Shown in pieces: positions 23,574 through 35,300 of a stretch of 64,000 nt of DNA. The stretch spans positions 43,093,518-43,157,517 of the forward strand of contig CM070559.1 of the NCBI GenBank assembly GCA_036346405.1. The letters run 5' to 3'. Origin of the DNA: Phyllostachys edulis (Eukaryota > Streptophyta > Magnoliopsida > Poales > Poaceae). The position numbers were made by a program, and so were the translations under genes. How positions within the stretch are numbered: position 1 is the first letter of the stretch; each line of letters opens with the position of its first letter. The notes under the pieces were generated by a model, which did not search any database, was not told the origin of the DNA, and saw nothing but the letters and a program-made list of their open reading frames with translations.

Positions 23574-25269
23574 ACTACACTAATTCTCAAGCCCCAACAT
23601 GATAAGAAATTTTGGTCGTATTGGCAACTTTTGGACACGTATTTACATGAATGATTGCCTTCGATTTTTTTTTGCAAATAACATGCCGCACGGCCACTGT
23701 GCGGTAGCAACTCCCTGGCTGCCACATCACCCTCCCTGCATGGCCGCTGTGCGGTGGCGTTGCCGCACAGCCGCCGTGCGATGACTCCCCCCGCTCGTGC
23801 ACGTGTCCGCAATTAGGGTTTGCAATTAGGGTTTAACTGAAATTAGGGTTTAAACTTTGATGCTATTTGTAGGAATTTTAAAATATAGCAAACTAGTTCA
23901 AAAAATTATGAAATTTTATATGGAGCCTTCGGACATAGTGTACTTTCTTTTGTAATTTTGTCCATTCAGAATTTTTCTCGCAATTTCATATAAGTGTACT
24001 ATTTGTACGAATTTGTAAATGTAGAAAATGCGCTCCAAAAATTATAAAATTTGTTTTGAAGGCTCCTCAAGCAGCGGACTTGATTGTGTAATATTTTGAT
24101 AATTTTATATGTGTTCTAGAATTGTCTCAAAAATCAAGGATTTAGGTCGTGAAAATTTGGATTTTAGTTTTGGAAATTAGGGTTTCATGATTTCATGTGA
24201 CTTGGAATGTATGGAAAAAAGCTACATTATAACTCCATTGGAGATGTCGATATACAATATGGTGCAGGAGTAACAGCCAAAATACGCGTACAAATATAGC
24301 AAAACAAAATATGAATACCAATAACTACAACTAATTAAATCAAGAAACACTAATTTCCGAAACCTAAAATCCAAATTTCCTTTTCCACTAAAAAACATCT
24401 CGTCCATCTAATCCTGGTCACATCCATCCAATCGATGTCCCCCTCAGTATAATTGGGGATCAACCGTCCTTTACGCCACATACTTAGGGGTTGTGTGGCC
24501 GTCATGGCTTGACCGGTGGTACCCCAACTGGTTTGTTTGCTACGCGTGCTCTGTAGTTGTAGAGTTGGGAGCACTTCCCTATTGGGCAGCCATCCATCAA
24601 GAGAGCGGTGCACCCGTACTCCCCCCATCGACGCGATAGATGGGCCCACCATGGGCTTACGGTGGACTCTTGGCCGTCTACACTAGGCCAAGGATAGACT
24701 GGCGAGGTGCTACTCGTTGTACCACAACGAGTTCGAGTTGTTGCATAAGAGTGATATCATATAGAATCCATGGTATCCACAGTTCGTGCGCATGGTAGCA
24801 TCGCACGGACTGTCTGTGCAATGCATCCAGGATGTACGACTGTGGACGATAGACTGCCACCAGGTGTTCGCACATATGGTGGAGCCTTACGAGCCGTAGC
24901 GCGTAATGCGATAGTTTGGTGCGCACCAGGTTGTGCCCCCCTCGGACAGCAGGCTTCTGCCGCGAGCCATACACTCGTGAGTCAAACTTCATCCGAGTAA
25001 TGTTTACAGTTCTTATGTCTTCTTTTCTAACATCAATCCTTTCAAAAATGTAGGCAATTGAGGGTAGGTGGACATATTCAGGACTGGCACCCGTCCAGCA
25101 CGAGTGGACTACGACATGGATGGAGAGGGTGTACTTGGATGTCTTGCGTGACCCGCGCTCGTACGACATTAAGACGTACAGTGCGTACATGGAGTGGTAC
25201 GTGCCACGGATGCACGTAAGACTCACCATTCCTCCACCGAGCGCCTTGAGGGCCCAGTGACGGAGAGTA
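23574..25269 (+). mobile_element. Decayed transposon sequence carrying a plant mobile domain (PMD)
   Basis: The leading part (about 23600-23960: leader, coding-like segment, then AT-rich intron) has an inverted relative at 42395-42700, showing it is repeated DNA. The following part encodes pieces of a PMD. The right side is cut at 25270 by the LTR retrotransposon. The left limit is set at the start of the recognisable homology zone and is approximate; no terminal inverted repeat was identified. Confidence 0.55.
24430..25255 (+). pseudogene. Plant mobile domain (PMD) protein fragment
   Basis: Plus-strand frames contain, in the order expected for a PMD, YNWGST (about 24450), SWEHFPIGQPS (about 24565), FELLHKSDII (about 24730), VFAHMVEPYEP and FGAHQVVPP (about 24857-24945), an intron-like gap, then HEWTTTWMERVYLDVLRDP and YMEWYVPRMHVRLT (about 25095-25230). 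PMDs occur in Mutator-like and gypsy elements and in the MAIN/MAIL plant proteins. Several in-frame stops (for example near 24690 and 24895) and frame changes show decay. Whether the source was a Mutator-like or a gypsy element cannot be told from this fragment. Confidence 0.7.
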
Positions 25270-26123
25270 TGTACCCAAAGTCCTGTTACCAATTTAAATT
25301 AATTAAAGTTATTATTTTATTGGATGTTCTCAAATTTGAAAGAGTTTATTTGCTTTATTTGAATTTCTGAAGTTTAAAAAAAAAGTCAAAAGTAAAATTT
25401 AGTAAAGTTTTTAAATTTTATTTGAGTTAAAGTTGAAAAATAAAAACTAAATTAATTTTGAGAATTTTCTGGAATTTTAAAAGCTTTTTCCTAAATATTT
25501 TAAAGCTAAACAAATTTATCTACAAAATTAAAAACCAACTTTAAGTTGGGAATAATTTTATTAAGTCCAAAATAACTCTAGGAATTTATGTGTTTTGTTC
25601 CATAATTTTTGGATCTAAATTGCTATTTTCTAAAGCCTAAAAGAATTACTGGATTTAAAACAATTAATAAAGCAATTAAAAATCCCCTATTCCTCTTGGG
25701 CCGAAACCTTGGCTCGGCCCATCCCTATTCACTTGCACGACGCTGCCTAGCCGGCCCTTGCGGCCCGCTCCGCTTGCCGCCTGCTCTCCCCGCCTTGTGG
25801 CCGTTGGATCTTGATCCAACGCCCGTGCTACGCGCCTCTCTCCCTCCTCCCCCTTACAGGTGGACCCGCCACCTTCTCCCTCCCCACGTTCTCCTTCACG
25901 CGGACAGGCCGAGCTGGCCGCCATTACCGGCCGCACCAAGCTCCGCCCAACCGCCACGCTGGTCCGCCCGGAACTCGCGCGTGCGTGCGCGCGAACCGCA
26001 CGCACGTCCGCCTCAACCCCACCCCCTCTTCCCCCTCTTTCCACGCTCGCGCGCCCAACCGCCACCGCCATTGCCGCGCCATGACCTCCACGCCTCCAAG
26101 CCGCTCCGGTGCCCCTCGGCCCC

Positions 26124-26130
26124 TATAAAA
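26124..26130 (+). promoter_or_regulatory. LTR promoter TATA box
   Basis: TATAAAA follows GC-rich U3 sequence; the same box is at 31793 in the right LTR and a related one at 55302 in the third LTR. Transcription would start roughly 30 bp downstream. Confidence 0.7.
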
Positions 26131-26845
26131 GGGAGCACGGGGGAGCTCTCCTCTCACTCGTCCCGATCCCCCCACCCACTCCTCTTCTCCTCTCCCCAAT
26201 CGCCGGTAATTTGAGTTCTCGCCACTTGCCAAGCACACGTTTTCCTTCGATTGCGTCGTGCTCAAGCCTCCCGGCCACCTAGACCTCACTGTCGCCATCA
26301 CCGCCTCGCCGCCTCTGGCGCAGATCTCACCGCCGAAGCCTCGCCGTATTGCCGCGTCGCCGTCGACCCGAACCACCCCGCCGCCTTCTCCTCGCCGCCG
26401 GCCGCCTCCGTCCCCCTCCGGCCACCTGGGTGAGCGCCCTGGACTCCCTGACGTCCCCTCTTTCTTGTGGCACCACTCACACCCGCCGGAGCGCCACCGC
26501 TCGCCACCATCGAGGTGACCCGAGCCGCCGCCGGTTGTTGCTGAGGTGGCACCGCCACATGGCGTCCACGTCGGTGCCACCTCACCGTTTTCGTCGACGT
26601 GGCGCCCGCGTGGCGCACGGGTGGCACAAGCGCGCCACCTCACACCCAACCCCGAGCCCAAAGGCCGCGTAGACCAAGCCCACATACACCGTGTCTATGA
26701 CACGTAGGCCCCACTGTCAGAAATTTATTTTAAATTAATTTAAATTCCGAAATTCCACTGCTAACATCACCATGTGCAATAATTAGAATTTTCTTTAGAA
26801 AAATAATTCGGGAAATTGGTTAAATAACAGATTTAGGTTTAAATT

Positions 26846-27500
26846 TGTAAAATTCATAACTTTTACATCTTAGCTCCAAATTAGATGATTCAAATTTCTA
26901 AAATCTTAGAAAATTATTGTCTAACTAAATAAAATATAATTATTCCATTTGGAGTTCAGTTTTGTTTTGTTTTAGAATTTAGAAATCATTTAAATTTCAA
27001 ATTTAGGTTAAAATTAATAAAATTCATTTGTATCTCAAACTCCAATTTTAGTGAGTCAAATTTATAAAATCTTACAGATTTATGTTTTAACTAAGGAAAG
27101 TTTAAATACTTGTTTTGGAGTAATTTAAATTGTCTTTTGAAATCAAAATAGTTTAAATTGCCCATTTAAGATTTAAACTTGTAAAATATATACCTTTTGA
27201 TTCCTAACTCCAAATTAAGTGTTTTAAATTTCTAAATTCATATAAATTGAAGACCTAGCTAACTAAACCAAAATTATTTAAATGGTACTTCATTTGAATC
27301 TTGTTTGTATTTAGAAATTCATTTAAATTTCATTTAGGATTAAAACTTGTAAAATTCATATCTTTTAAATCCCAACTCCAATTTGAGTGTTTCCAATTTA
27401 TAAAATTTTATAAAATTATTATCTAGCTAAATAAAATAGAATTATTTAGTTTTGAGTTAATTTGAATTGCCTTTTGAATTGTTATTGGAATTTCATTTGA
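26846..27500 (+). repeat. Four diverged tandem units of about 167 bp inside the left LTR
   Basis: Units begin near 26846, 27015, 27180 and 27348, each with a 'gtaaaattcata', an 'aactccaa' and a 'caaatttctaaaat' block. The related LTR at 62370 shows only one such unit. Confidence 0.75.
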
Positions 27501-29223
27501 ATTTGGGTCGTTTTTAGATAGATTTCATTTACTTGAGAGTCGGGCCAACGTAGTTGGAGACCATATCTGAGGATTGATTTTGATCAGATGATCATCGTGG
27601 TTGTACACACAAGCAACCTAGAGAGTGTTTGTGGGTACTAGGTGACTGTTAAGAAAACAACATCACCAAGCGAGGCAAGTTACATTCTTGACCATATTGC
27701 ACCCATTATTTTAAATTATTTAAATTCTGTTTTAAATTATTATTGCATGCTTATTTATATTCAGAATTTAAATGCCTGTTTTAAATTCATAGATATTCCT
27801 AAATCCTTTGTATGGCCAAATTTGTTAATTGAATCAAATACCTTGTCACCCTAGATAAAACCTAGTTGATACGATAGTATGAACTAGGATCATTTGAAAA
27901 TGTTGCAAAGACATGCTTAGACCAAAAATATTGATTTGGGGAATTTCAGCCAAAAAGCAAATATTGTTTAAATTGTATCCATGGCATTGGTGTGTTATGG
28001 AAGTTTATAAATGATCTTGAAAAATGAAATAAAATGATGGTTTGTACTTGGGCGAAATGGTTGTTTGGATGGTGCATGTCAATGCACGGCTCAATCTGGG
28101 TAGGGTTGAGGCCCATGGGTTTTGTGGAAAGTCGCCCAAGTCAATTGAGGACCGGCCTCTGGCGTTCCTTTGCTATGCCTATAATGGGCTATGCCTCACC
28201 GCAACCACATGTCCCGAGTATGGGTAGGGACACAGCTAATTAATTTGTAAAGTTCCATTGCGGTTGATCCTGTTTTGTGCGTGGGCGGTCTTTCATGGCC
28301 ATTTCTTTTGACAAAGTCTTTCATGACTATTGTTCCCACCGGCGCAAGAGGGGCTAGGAACTCATGGATTTCTATTCCAAAGGGGCGAAACCTTAGCGAG
28401 GGAAATCATGTGGAATGGCGCATTGTAAAAGCCTTGGCACGTGCTCTAGGCGCTTACCTAAGGTAGTGAGCGGTGGTATCGACGGATGCTAAGCAAACTA
28501 GAGAATTCGTGTCATGTGGGGTAAAGTGTACAACCTCTGCAGAGTGTAAAACTATTGAATAGCGCGTCATGATCATGGACATGCTAGCAAAGCCACTCAA
28601 AGTTAGACTTGGAATTTGTTTTAAAGAGACTTTATCAACTGGTTTACCCAAATGGGAATTGGGCGGTTAGCCATGTGATAGGAGGGTATCCTTCACCATT
28701 CATGTGTGAATGTTATCTGACTATAAAATTGATTTAGAAAATGGATTTTAGTTATGTAATATCTGCTTTGGAACTTAGTACAAGTATTAAAAGAAATGCT
28801 GATTTATGCAAATTCAACCAATAAGCCATCCTTTGTTACATCCATGTATGCATGTCATTCTGTTACTTGACGGGTGTAACTTGCGAGCACGGTAGTTGTG
28901 CTCAAACTTGCTTTATTGCAAACAAATTTCAGAGGAGAAGGACTTTGCTACCGGTGTGGATCTCGACGACTAGGCCGCTTCCCCAGTCGATTGCCTGTGG
29001 CAGATTAACTGGACTCTACTACATCTTCTTCGTCTTCCGCTGTGTTTATTTTATTGTTGGCCTGTAAGCCTCCTTTGTAATCAATTCTGTTGTTATTTAT
29101 TAATAAAGTTGTGATATGATTTTGTTACCATATTTGTTTACTGTGTGAACTAGCTACTGATCATGGGACTAGTTCAGAAATGCACAGAGGATTCGGGCGT
29201 ATTAATTCCCGGGTCTTACAAAG

Positions 29224-29236
29224 TGGTATCAGAGCC
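29224..29236 (+). other. Primer binding site for initiator tRNA-Met
   Basis: TGGTATCAGAGCC, complementary to the 3' end of plant initiator tRNA-Met, lies three bases after the LTR end. Standard for gypsy and copia elements. Confidence 0.92.
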
Positions 29237-29765
29237 ATATCGACTGTAGGTCGTGACCTAGTTAGAATGGCCGTTAGTTGAAAAGTTCAAAACTTATTTT
29301 ATATTACAAGGAAAATAATTTGTTCTCTCCTCATCTTGGTCATCTGTCTATAGCTTCCTTATAGCAATTCCTTCTTACCTAATTCTCTCTGCACCGTTTT
29401 ATAATGTTAAATGGATCCTCTTGCCTTATCAATTTCTATAGTTGGTCAACACGTTCTTAACCCTTACGTTGAAGACTGCAAGACATGAAGCTTTCAAGAG
29501 GGCATCGTCATCAAGGATCATCGAAGACCGTGAATCGAAGATCGTTTTGTCAGCCAAGCCATATAGTTTAAGTTTGCCAAGACTCATTCTGTGCATTGAG
29601 TTGTTTCACCAGATTAAGAGTTTCAATCGATAGAACGTTGTATGAAGCTTTTGAGTTGGTTTTTTTTGTTTGGGGGTGTTGTTTCGCTCTATCCCCTTAG
29701 TTCTTCTTAATTGTCTCTTTCCTATCCTTTGTTCTCCTTTCCTAAATCTTTGGAGTACCCAACAG

Positions 29766-30830
29766 ATGGTGAACACTCGTCGCTCGGAAAGTGGAAACAA
29801 CCAAGACAACAATGTCCCTAGAAATGCCAGTAATGAAGCCAACCAACCGCTGACGACAGAAACCCTTCGGAATTTGAACCAGTTTTTCGTTACCCAGGCT
29901 CAGCTAATGCAGCAGATAATGCAACAAATGAACAACAACAACAATATTCCCACAACCACTGCTCCTTCAGCACATGAACAGTGCTCCTACGATGGATTAC
30001 AAAAGACCAAGCCACCGGAAGTATCACATAATGACGACGTGAGCCACTTTCTTTCTGAAAGTCACCATCCATGGAAGTATGTTATCTGTTATAAATGTGG
30101 GGAAATAGGACACTTCGCCTACAGATGCCCTCAAAAGGGAAAGCCAAGACAAGAAGTCCCTTGTGTTAACTGCCATAGCATTGGACATTATTTCACCAAG
30201 TGTCCCAAGAGGAAGGTGATCCAGTATCAAGTCTGTAACCAATGTGGCAAGAAAGGACACTTTGTCAAGCAATGCCCCTTTCAAGCATTCTTGGCACAAG
30301 CAACCTCAGCATCGGAGGATGGAACAGAAAAATCCCGGGCGACACATCAAGCAGCAAAGATATCTCAGCCCATCATAAGAAGCCAAGTGAACCAAGTCAA
30401 TACAGAAGAAACTCAAGAATCTAACAAACGGGATTCCGACCAATTCAAAAACAAGATGGACAATCCTCACAAAAGGAAGTTAGAAGATCAAGAACAGAAT
30501 ATTGCAAGAAACCCCAAGGCCCAACCCAACCACGCACCAACAACGACCGCACTCATGAATCCAGGATTAGCACTGCGACCCCCAATGCAGACGTTCTGCA
30601 ACATCAATGGTGGCCAATCTCAGCAGAACAAAACTTCAAGGGCAGGAATACAATGCCTCAATTGTCAGGATATGGGACATTATGCCAATAAATGTCCAAA
30701 GAAGCAGCAGGCAGCGAACCCAACCAACTCTGAAGTTCCAAGAATCAACACCATGCAAGCAAACAAGAAGCCACAAAATTCTGGAAAAAGGACGTTGGAA
30801 CAATGTCACAGCTCAGGCCCCGTCAGATGA
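29766..30830 (+). CDS. gag: Gag-like protein with four CCHC zinc knuckles
   Basis: A 354-residue intact frame starting at MVNTRRSESG, the usual start of plant gypsy Gag; the frame is open further upstream to 29670 but that part looks like leader. The first 100 residues are Asn/Gln-rich (QQIMQQMNNNNN). Zinc knuckles of the C-x2-C-x4-H-x4-C form start at about residues 108 (CYKCGEIGHFAYRC), 133 (CVNCHSIGHYFTKC), 157 (CNQCGKKGHFVKQC) and 297 (CLNCQDMGHYANKC); they bind RNA during packaging. The conserved capsid (retrotrans_gag) domain normally found before the knuckles is missing, replaced by a direct join near residue 90. The region between knuckles 3 and 4 is charged and low-complexity. No protease or polymerase follows. 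The frame has stayed open, suggesting recent insertion or selection. Confidence 0.85.
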   Translation: MVNTRRSESGNNQDNNVPRNASNEANQPLTTETLRNLNQFFVTQAQLMQQIMQQMNNNNNIPTTTAPSAHEQCSYDGLQKTKPPEVSHNDDVSHFLSESHHPWKYVICYKCGEIGHFAYRCPQKGKPRQEVPCVNCHSIGHYFTKCPKRKVIQYQVCNQCGKKGHFVKQCPFQAFLAQATSASEDGTEKSRATHQAAKISQPIIRSQVNQVNTEETQESNKRDSDQFKNKMDNPHKRKLEDQEQNIARNPKAQPNHAPTTTALMNPGLALRPPMQTFCNINGGQSQQNKTSRAGIQCLNCQDMGHYANKCPKKQQAANPTNSEVPRINTMQANKKPQNSGKRTLEQCHSSGPVR

Positions 30831-30925
30831 AGAGTAGAATGTAGACGACGACAACTCTAGTTGAAAACTTTGTATCCCTATCTTTCTTTCTAGCCACTCC
30901 GAATCTCGGGGACGAGATTCCTTTT

Positions 30926-30933
30926 AAGGGGGG
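30926..30933 (+). other. Polypurine tract
   Basis: AAGGGGGG just before the right LTR primes plus-strand DNA synthesis in LTR elements; the 6 bases between it and the LTR are seen in other grass gypsy elements. Confidence 0.75.
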
Positions 30934-30939
30934 TAGTTT

Positions 30940-31958
30940 TGTAACAGCCCAAAGTTCTGTTACCAATTTAAATTAATTAAAGTTATTATTTTATTGGATG
31001 TTCTCAAATTTGAAAGAGTTTATTTGCTTTATTTGAATTTCTGAAGTTTAAAAAAAAGTCAAAAGTAAAATTTAGTAAAGTTTTTAAATTTTATTTGAGT
31101 TAAAGTTGAAAAATAAAAACTAAATTAATTTTGAGAATTTTCTGGAATTTTAAAAGCTTTTTCCTAAATATTTTAAAGCTAAACAAATTTATCTACAAAA
31201 TTAAAAAAACAACTTTAAGTTGGGAATAATTTTATTAAGTCCAAAATAACTCTAGGAATTTATGTGTTTTGTTCCATAATTTTTGGATCTAAATTGCTAT
31301 TTTCTAAAGCCTAAAAGAATTACTGGATTTAAAACAATTAATAAAGCAATTAAAAATCCCCTATTCCTCTTGGGCCGAAACCTTGGCTCGGCCCATCCCT
31401 ATTCACGCACGCACGCTGCCTAGGCGGCCCCCGCACGCCCGCCTCCGCACCGCCTCTCCTTCTATGCTTGTGCTGTGGTTGATGTCGATCCAACGCGCAC
31501 CGCCTCTCTCTCCTCCTCCCCTTACAGGTGGACCCGCCACCTTCTCCCTCCCCACGTTCTCCTTCACGCGGACAGGCCGAGCTGGCCGCCATTACCGGCC
31601 GCACCAAGCTCCGCCCAACCGCCACGCTGGTCCGCCGGAACTTCGCAGTCGTGTCTTGTAGCCAAGACGCCTGCGTCCGCCTCAACCCTACCCCCTCTTC
31701 CCCCTCTTTCCACGCCCGCACGCCCAACCGCCACCGCCATTGCCGCGCCATGACCTCCACGCCTCCAAGCCGCTCCGGTGCCCCTCGGCCCCTATAAAAG
31801 GGAGCACGGGGGAGCTCTCCTCTCACTCGTCCCGATCCCCCACCCACTCCTCTTCTCCTCTCCCCAATCGCCGGTAATTTGAGTTCTCGCCTGCGCCGCC
31901 GAAGCACGGTTTTCCTTCGATTGCGTCGCCGTCAAGCCTCCCCCGGCCACCTAGACCT
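30940..31958 (+). repeat. Right LTR, truncated after about 1.02 kb
   Basis: Starts TGTAACAGCCCAAAG and follows the left LTR up to the 'ccacctagacctca' block, then changes abruptly to CACTA B subterminal repeats. The remaining 2.9 kb of LTR is not found on the far side of CACTA B. Confidence 0.9.
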
Positions 31959-32165
31959 CACAGACGGTTTCCATTAAAAACCATCTGTGATACGTAGCAT
32001 ATCACAGACGATTTGTAAAGTAAATTGTCTGTGATATTTCTAGTATCACAGACGGTGCTTAAACAGAACCATCTGTGATATGCTCGTATCACAGACGGTT
32101 TTTAATGGAAACCGTCTGTGATACCAGCCTTCACAGATGGTTTCAACAAAAAACCGTCTGTGATA
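31959..32165. repeat. 3' subterminal repeats of CACTA B, terminus missing
   Basis: TCACAGACGGTT motifs and complements alternate over about 200 bp. The terminal CACTACC sequence present in element A is absent, so the end has been deleted. Confidence 0.85.
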
Positions 32166-32374
32166 GTGAATCATCCTAACTACATTTTTGCTGTTTTTTG
32201 GCTAGCCTCAGGAATTGCTAGTCATGCCCTCTGAAAACAAGAATGCACAAAAACAGATACATCACAGATAATCAATTGTTGACAAACTCAAAATGATCAT
32301 TACTCAAAATAAATTACAAAAGATCGCATTTGTTCAAGTATTGTCGCTATCGTTACAATCGGTTTACAATTGAG

Positions 32375-35300
32375 TCAATTGTTTGTAGGTGGTTGAGAGG
32401 TGTCGGTGGGGTGATGCTTTGGGTCGGCGACGGAGTGAAAATCTCCATCGTTGTCAACTATATCTGACATGATAAAGGCACAGAGCTTCCCTCGAATGTC
32501 CGGGATCTCATCCTCAACGAGTCCATCCAAATGTATCAACAAGTCCTGTCGCTAGCAAGAGTAAAGTGGAAGCATATATATTTAAATTTATAATTAGGAA
32601 ATAATTATTTTGAGATTGACAAACCTCGGGATCCTTCCTCCTAGCTCTAATGACTTGCTGCATATGATAGCAAACGTAGATTGCACATAACTCATCATTT
32701 TTTTTTGCTAGCAGCACTGCAAAAATAGAATTACATATATAGGTATAGTCAGTTCGAGACGTGTTATTATGAAGTATGATATAGAATTATCGTTTTGTAG
32801 CGTGTACCGGAAATTTCGTCCTGTGTGTTAGATTGGTGTTGCTTCCATTGTATATTCCTTCATTGGCAACATAGGCGATGAACGACCTACATGATTCCAA
32901 AAAGTTATCCTCGGCCATTTCAAACGAATGAAGACTACAATAGAGTTATGTATGGAGGAAATGAATATACCTCTCGAGTATTCCTTTCAGAATGCTGAAT
33001 TTGTGGTTCTTGCGGATTACGGAATCCAGGTATATCACATGGTTCCTCTTTGGTATAATGACTAAAAGGATCTAGTGGTACCTACTCATGTATGTCGCTA
33101 TAGTCATTAAACCTAAGTTCGTGCTGTGTATAAAGTACAAATAAAATTTGTATAGCAAGTAGTGACACTTACCCCTCGTTGTAGGGCACCACTATGTACT
33201 TCTTGTCTACCTGATGAAGCAATGGCGCTGCTATGTATTTCTCGATGAAGGACGGGTCTGCTTCTATGGTTTGCAAAGATACCACGTGTGGGTCGAGGAA
33301 ACCCACCGGTTCTTTTCATTCCTGGACTTTTTTCCACATGTATCTATACACAAGCAATGAGTTCTGATATTTACGGTATTACATGAATATAGAACTTGGT
33401 TGTACGCACTTACAGTGTCCAACATCGTAGAAGCGAGGCGTCGAGGCCAACGAGGTTGAATAGGTCATATAAGTTGTTGAAGCCCACGACGATGTGGTTC
33501 GTCCCGTTGAAGAAATACTCATCATTGTATCTGACGGTGATTCCAGTATCGCACCCCTTCTTTGCGGTCTTCTGTATGTAGCAGGCATGCAAAGCCTGAC
33601 AAGCATATCCAGCGCGCATTAATATTGTGTGGGAGCACAACGGTTTTCTGATGATGTAGTTCCCGGACATCCCAGACTTCCCGGACTTAGGAGACGCCTT
33701 AACGTTCATTGATTTCGACTTGACCTTAACGATTGGCAGTGTCTTCCTACGAGACGACTCGGGAACCGATACGGCGGCACGCTTTTGTTGTTCCTTCGGC
33801 ATCTTCTCCACAGGAACCGATAAGGCGGCCTTCTGAGGCGAAACATAAGGTGGAGTCATCGAGGGTCCCGTTGGAGAGGAATGGTCGTGTCCAGATCGTG
33901 GCACTGCGGGGTCCAGGGCGATGTCCTTCTTGGGCCATTGGATAAAAGTGTGCGCAACATCCCCTAGTGTTCTGATGCCTTCGTTCAGGAGAATCTTCAG
34001 CGGGACGGCCACAAAATTGTCATGTACCATATCCACCTTGACCCTAGCGTAACCCTGCGCCAGCTGGGCACCGTGCTGCACTGCCCCTTCCTGGTATGGA
34101 TACACCATCCCCCGCGTAGCCTCAATAGAAAGGGACCCATCCATCCTCACTTGGATCTTGCAGGTCGTCGGCCCCTACAAAATGATACGCAATTAGCTAA
34201 GACGTCCTATAGGTCTATCTTTGGTGTATTCCATAGATGTACATTACCTTGATGTCGTCTATCGGTAATTGGACGTCGTCATGTTCAGAATTATGCATGG
34301 ACGCGACGCTACTCCGATGTCGAGCAGGGCTGGCTCCCAAATTAACAGGGGTGGCTTGCGACTGGCTCAGGAGTTGATTCATTTGATCCTGCAATACTGC
34401 TAGCTTTCCTTCAAATTTTTCAATAATCATCTGTACCAACCAGTCCTTGTGCTCGGGCTTGGATCTCTTCCTACTCCTATACGTGCAGTAGTCGTCTGCG
34501 AATCCATGACTCCAAGGTACGTTAACCCCAAGGCCTCGCATACGACCCGAGTGCTCCTTATTTTCCAGGGCCGTAGATAGTATATCCTTCTCACTGTCTA
34601 CTTGGAAGGAGCCTTGGGAAGTTTGGGCAGTCAATTCACGCTGCAGGAGGTCATCATGTTATTCTAGACACTATGAAGTTATGGACTTATTAACAACTAG
34701 GTAGTTCGATATATTTACCACACGTTGGGACACTTCCTGGTCTGCCGGGTTTGTGAAAGAGATGCTGTCCAAAGACGAGACTTTTGCCCTCGCTTGTAAC
34801 CAGCTTCGGGAACGCGGGTCTGTGATGTCAGCAAATGGCTCGGTTGCGTTTGCCTCCGCCGCCGCTCATTCCTCGTATTTACCCGCGTACCCAGCGGTGC
34901 CGAGTCTGTGCGGGTGAGTGTTTCATGTCTGGAGAGATTTGTCCGCCGCACTTTGCTCCTTAAATTCGGCCGTCGTCTTCATAGCCACAAAGGCGTCCCA
35001 TGCTTCCCGCGTCAAGAATCCATACTTCGCGAAGGGCGTCTAACCCGTGTTCACGTACTTCGTGAGAAGAGTGCTCTTGTAGGTCCTCCATGATTTATCC
35101 ATCGTGAGCATCGCCGTCTGTTCCACACGTGCCATGTCTGCTTCGGGATAGTGAACTTGCTTGAAAGTTCTGTCCACAGCGCGCCTCTCGCTTCTTTCGT
35201 CAGATCCTTCTACCTTGGTGTGGTGATGGGGACCTATTCCCTTGCAAGTATCCCACAGATGGTCTGGAATCTCGCCGCTGATCTCTTGGGACTCAGAGGG

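Larger units (their letters stand above)
25270..29220 (+). repeat. Left LTR, 3951 bp
   Basis: Begins TGTACCCAAAGTCCTG (the right LTR has TGTAACAGCCCAAAG, so four bases are missing here) and ends GGGTCTTACA. Compared with the right copy over the shared first kilobase it differs by small indels and a divergent GC-rich patch around 25750-25800 and 25970-26010. Confidence 0.9.
25270..31958 (+). mobile_element. Gag-only, non-autonomous LTR retrotransposon (TR-GAG-like), right LTR truncated
   Basis: Left LTR 25270-29220, primer binding site at 29224, one Gag-type frame (29766-30830), polypurine tract at 30926, and a right LTR from 30940 that is nearly identical to the left LTR until 31958, where CACTA B sequence begins. 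The internal region is only 1.7 kb with no protease, reverse transcriptase, RNase H or integrase. The LTR is longer than the interior. This fits the described class of terminal-repeat retrotransposons that encode only GAG; LTR ends and PBS suggest a gypsy partner supplies the enzymes. Confidence 0.88.

Noticed and set aside
23810..23860. Three 'attagggttt' blocks resembling plant telomere repeat (TTTAGGG)n
   Set aside because: Units are not in tandem phase, only three occur, and they lie within a repeated leader sequence that recurs at 42500; not an interstitial telomere.
25609..26685. 201- and 253-codon frames inside the first LTR
   Set aside because: They lie in GC-rich U3/R sequence, differ by frameshifts from the same part of the right LTR, and have no recognisable domain.
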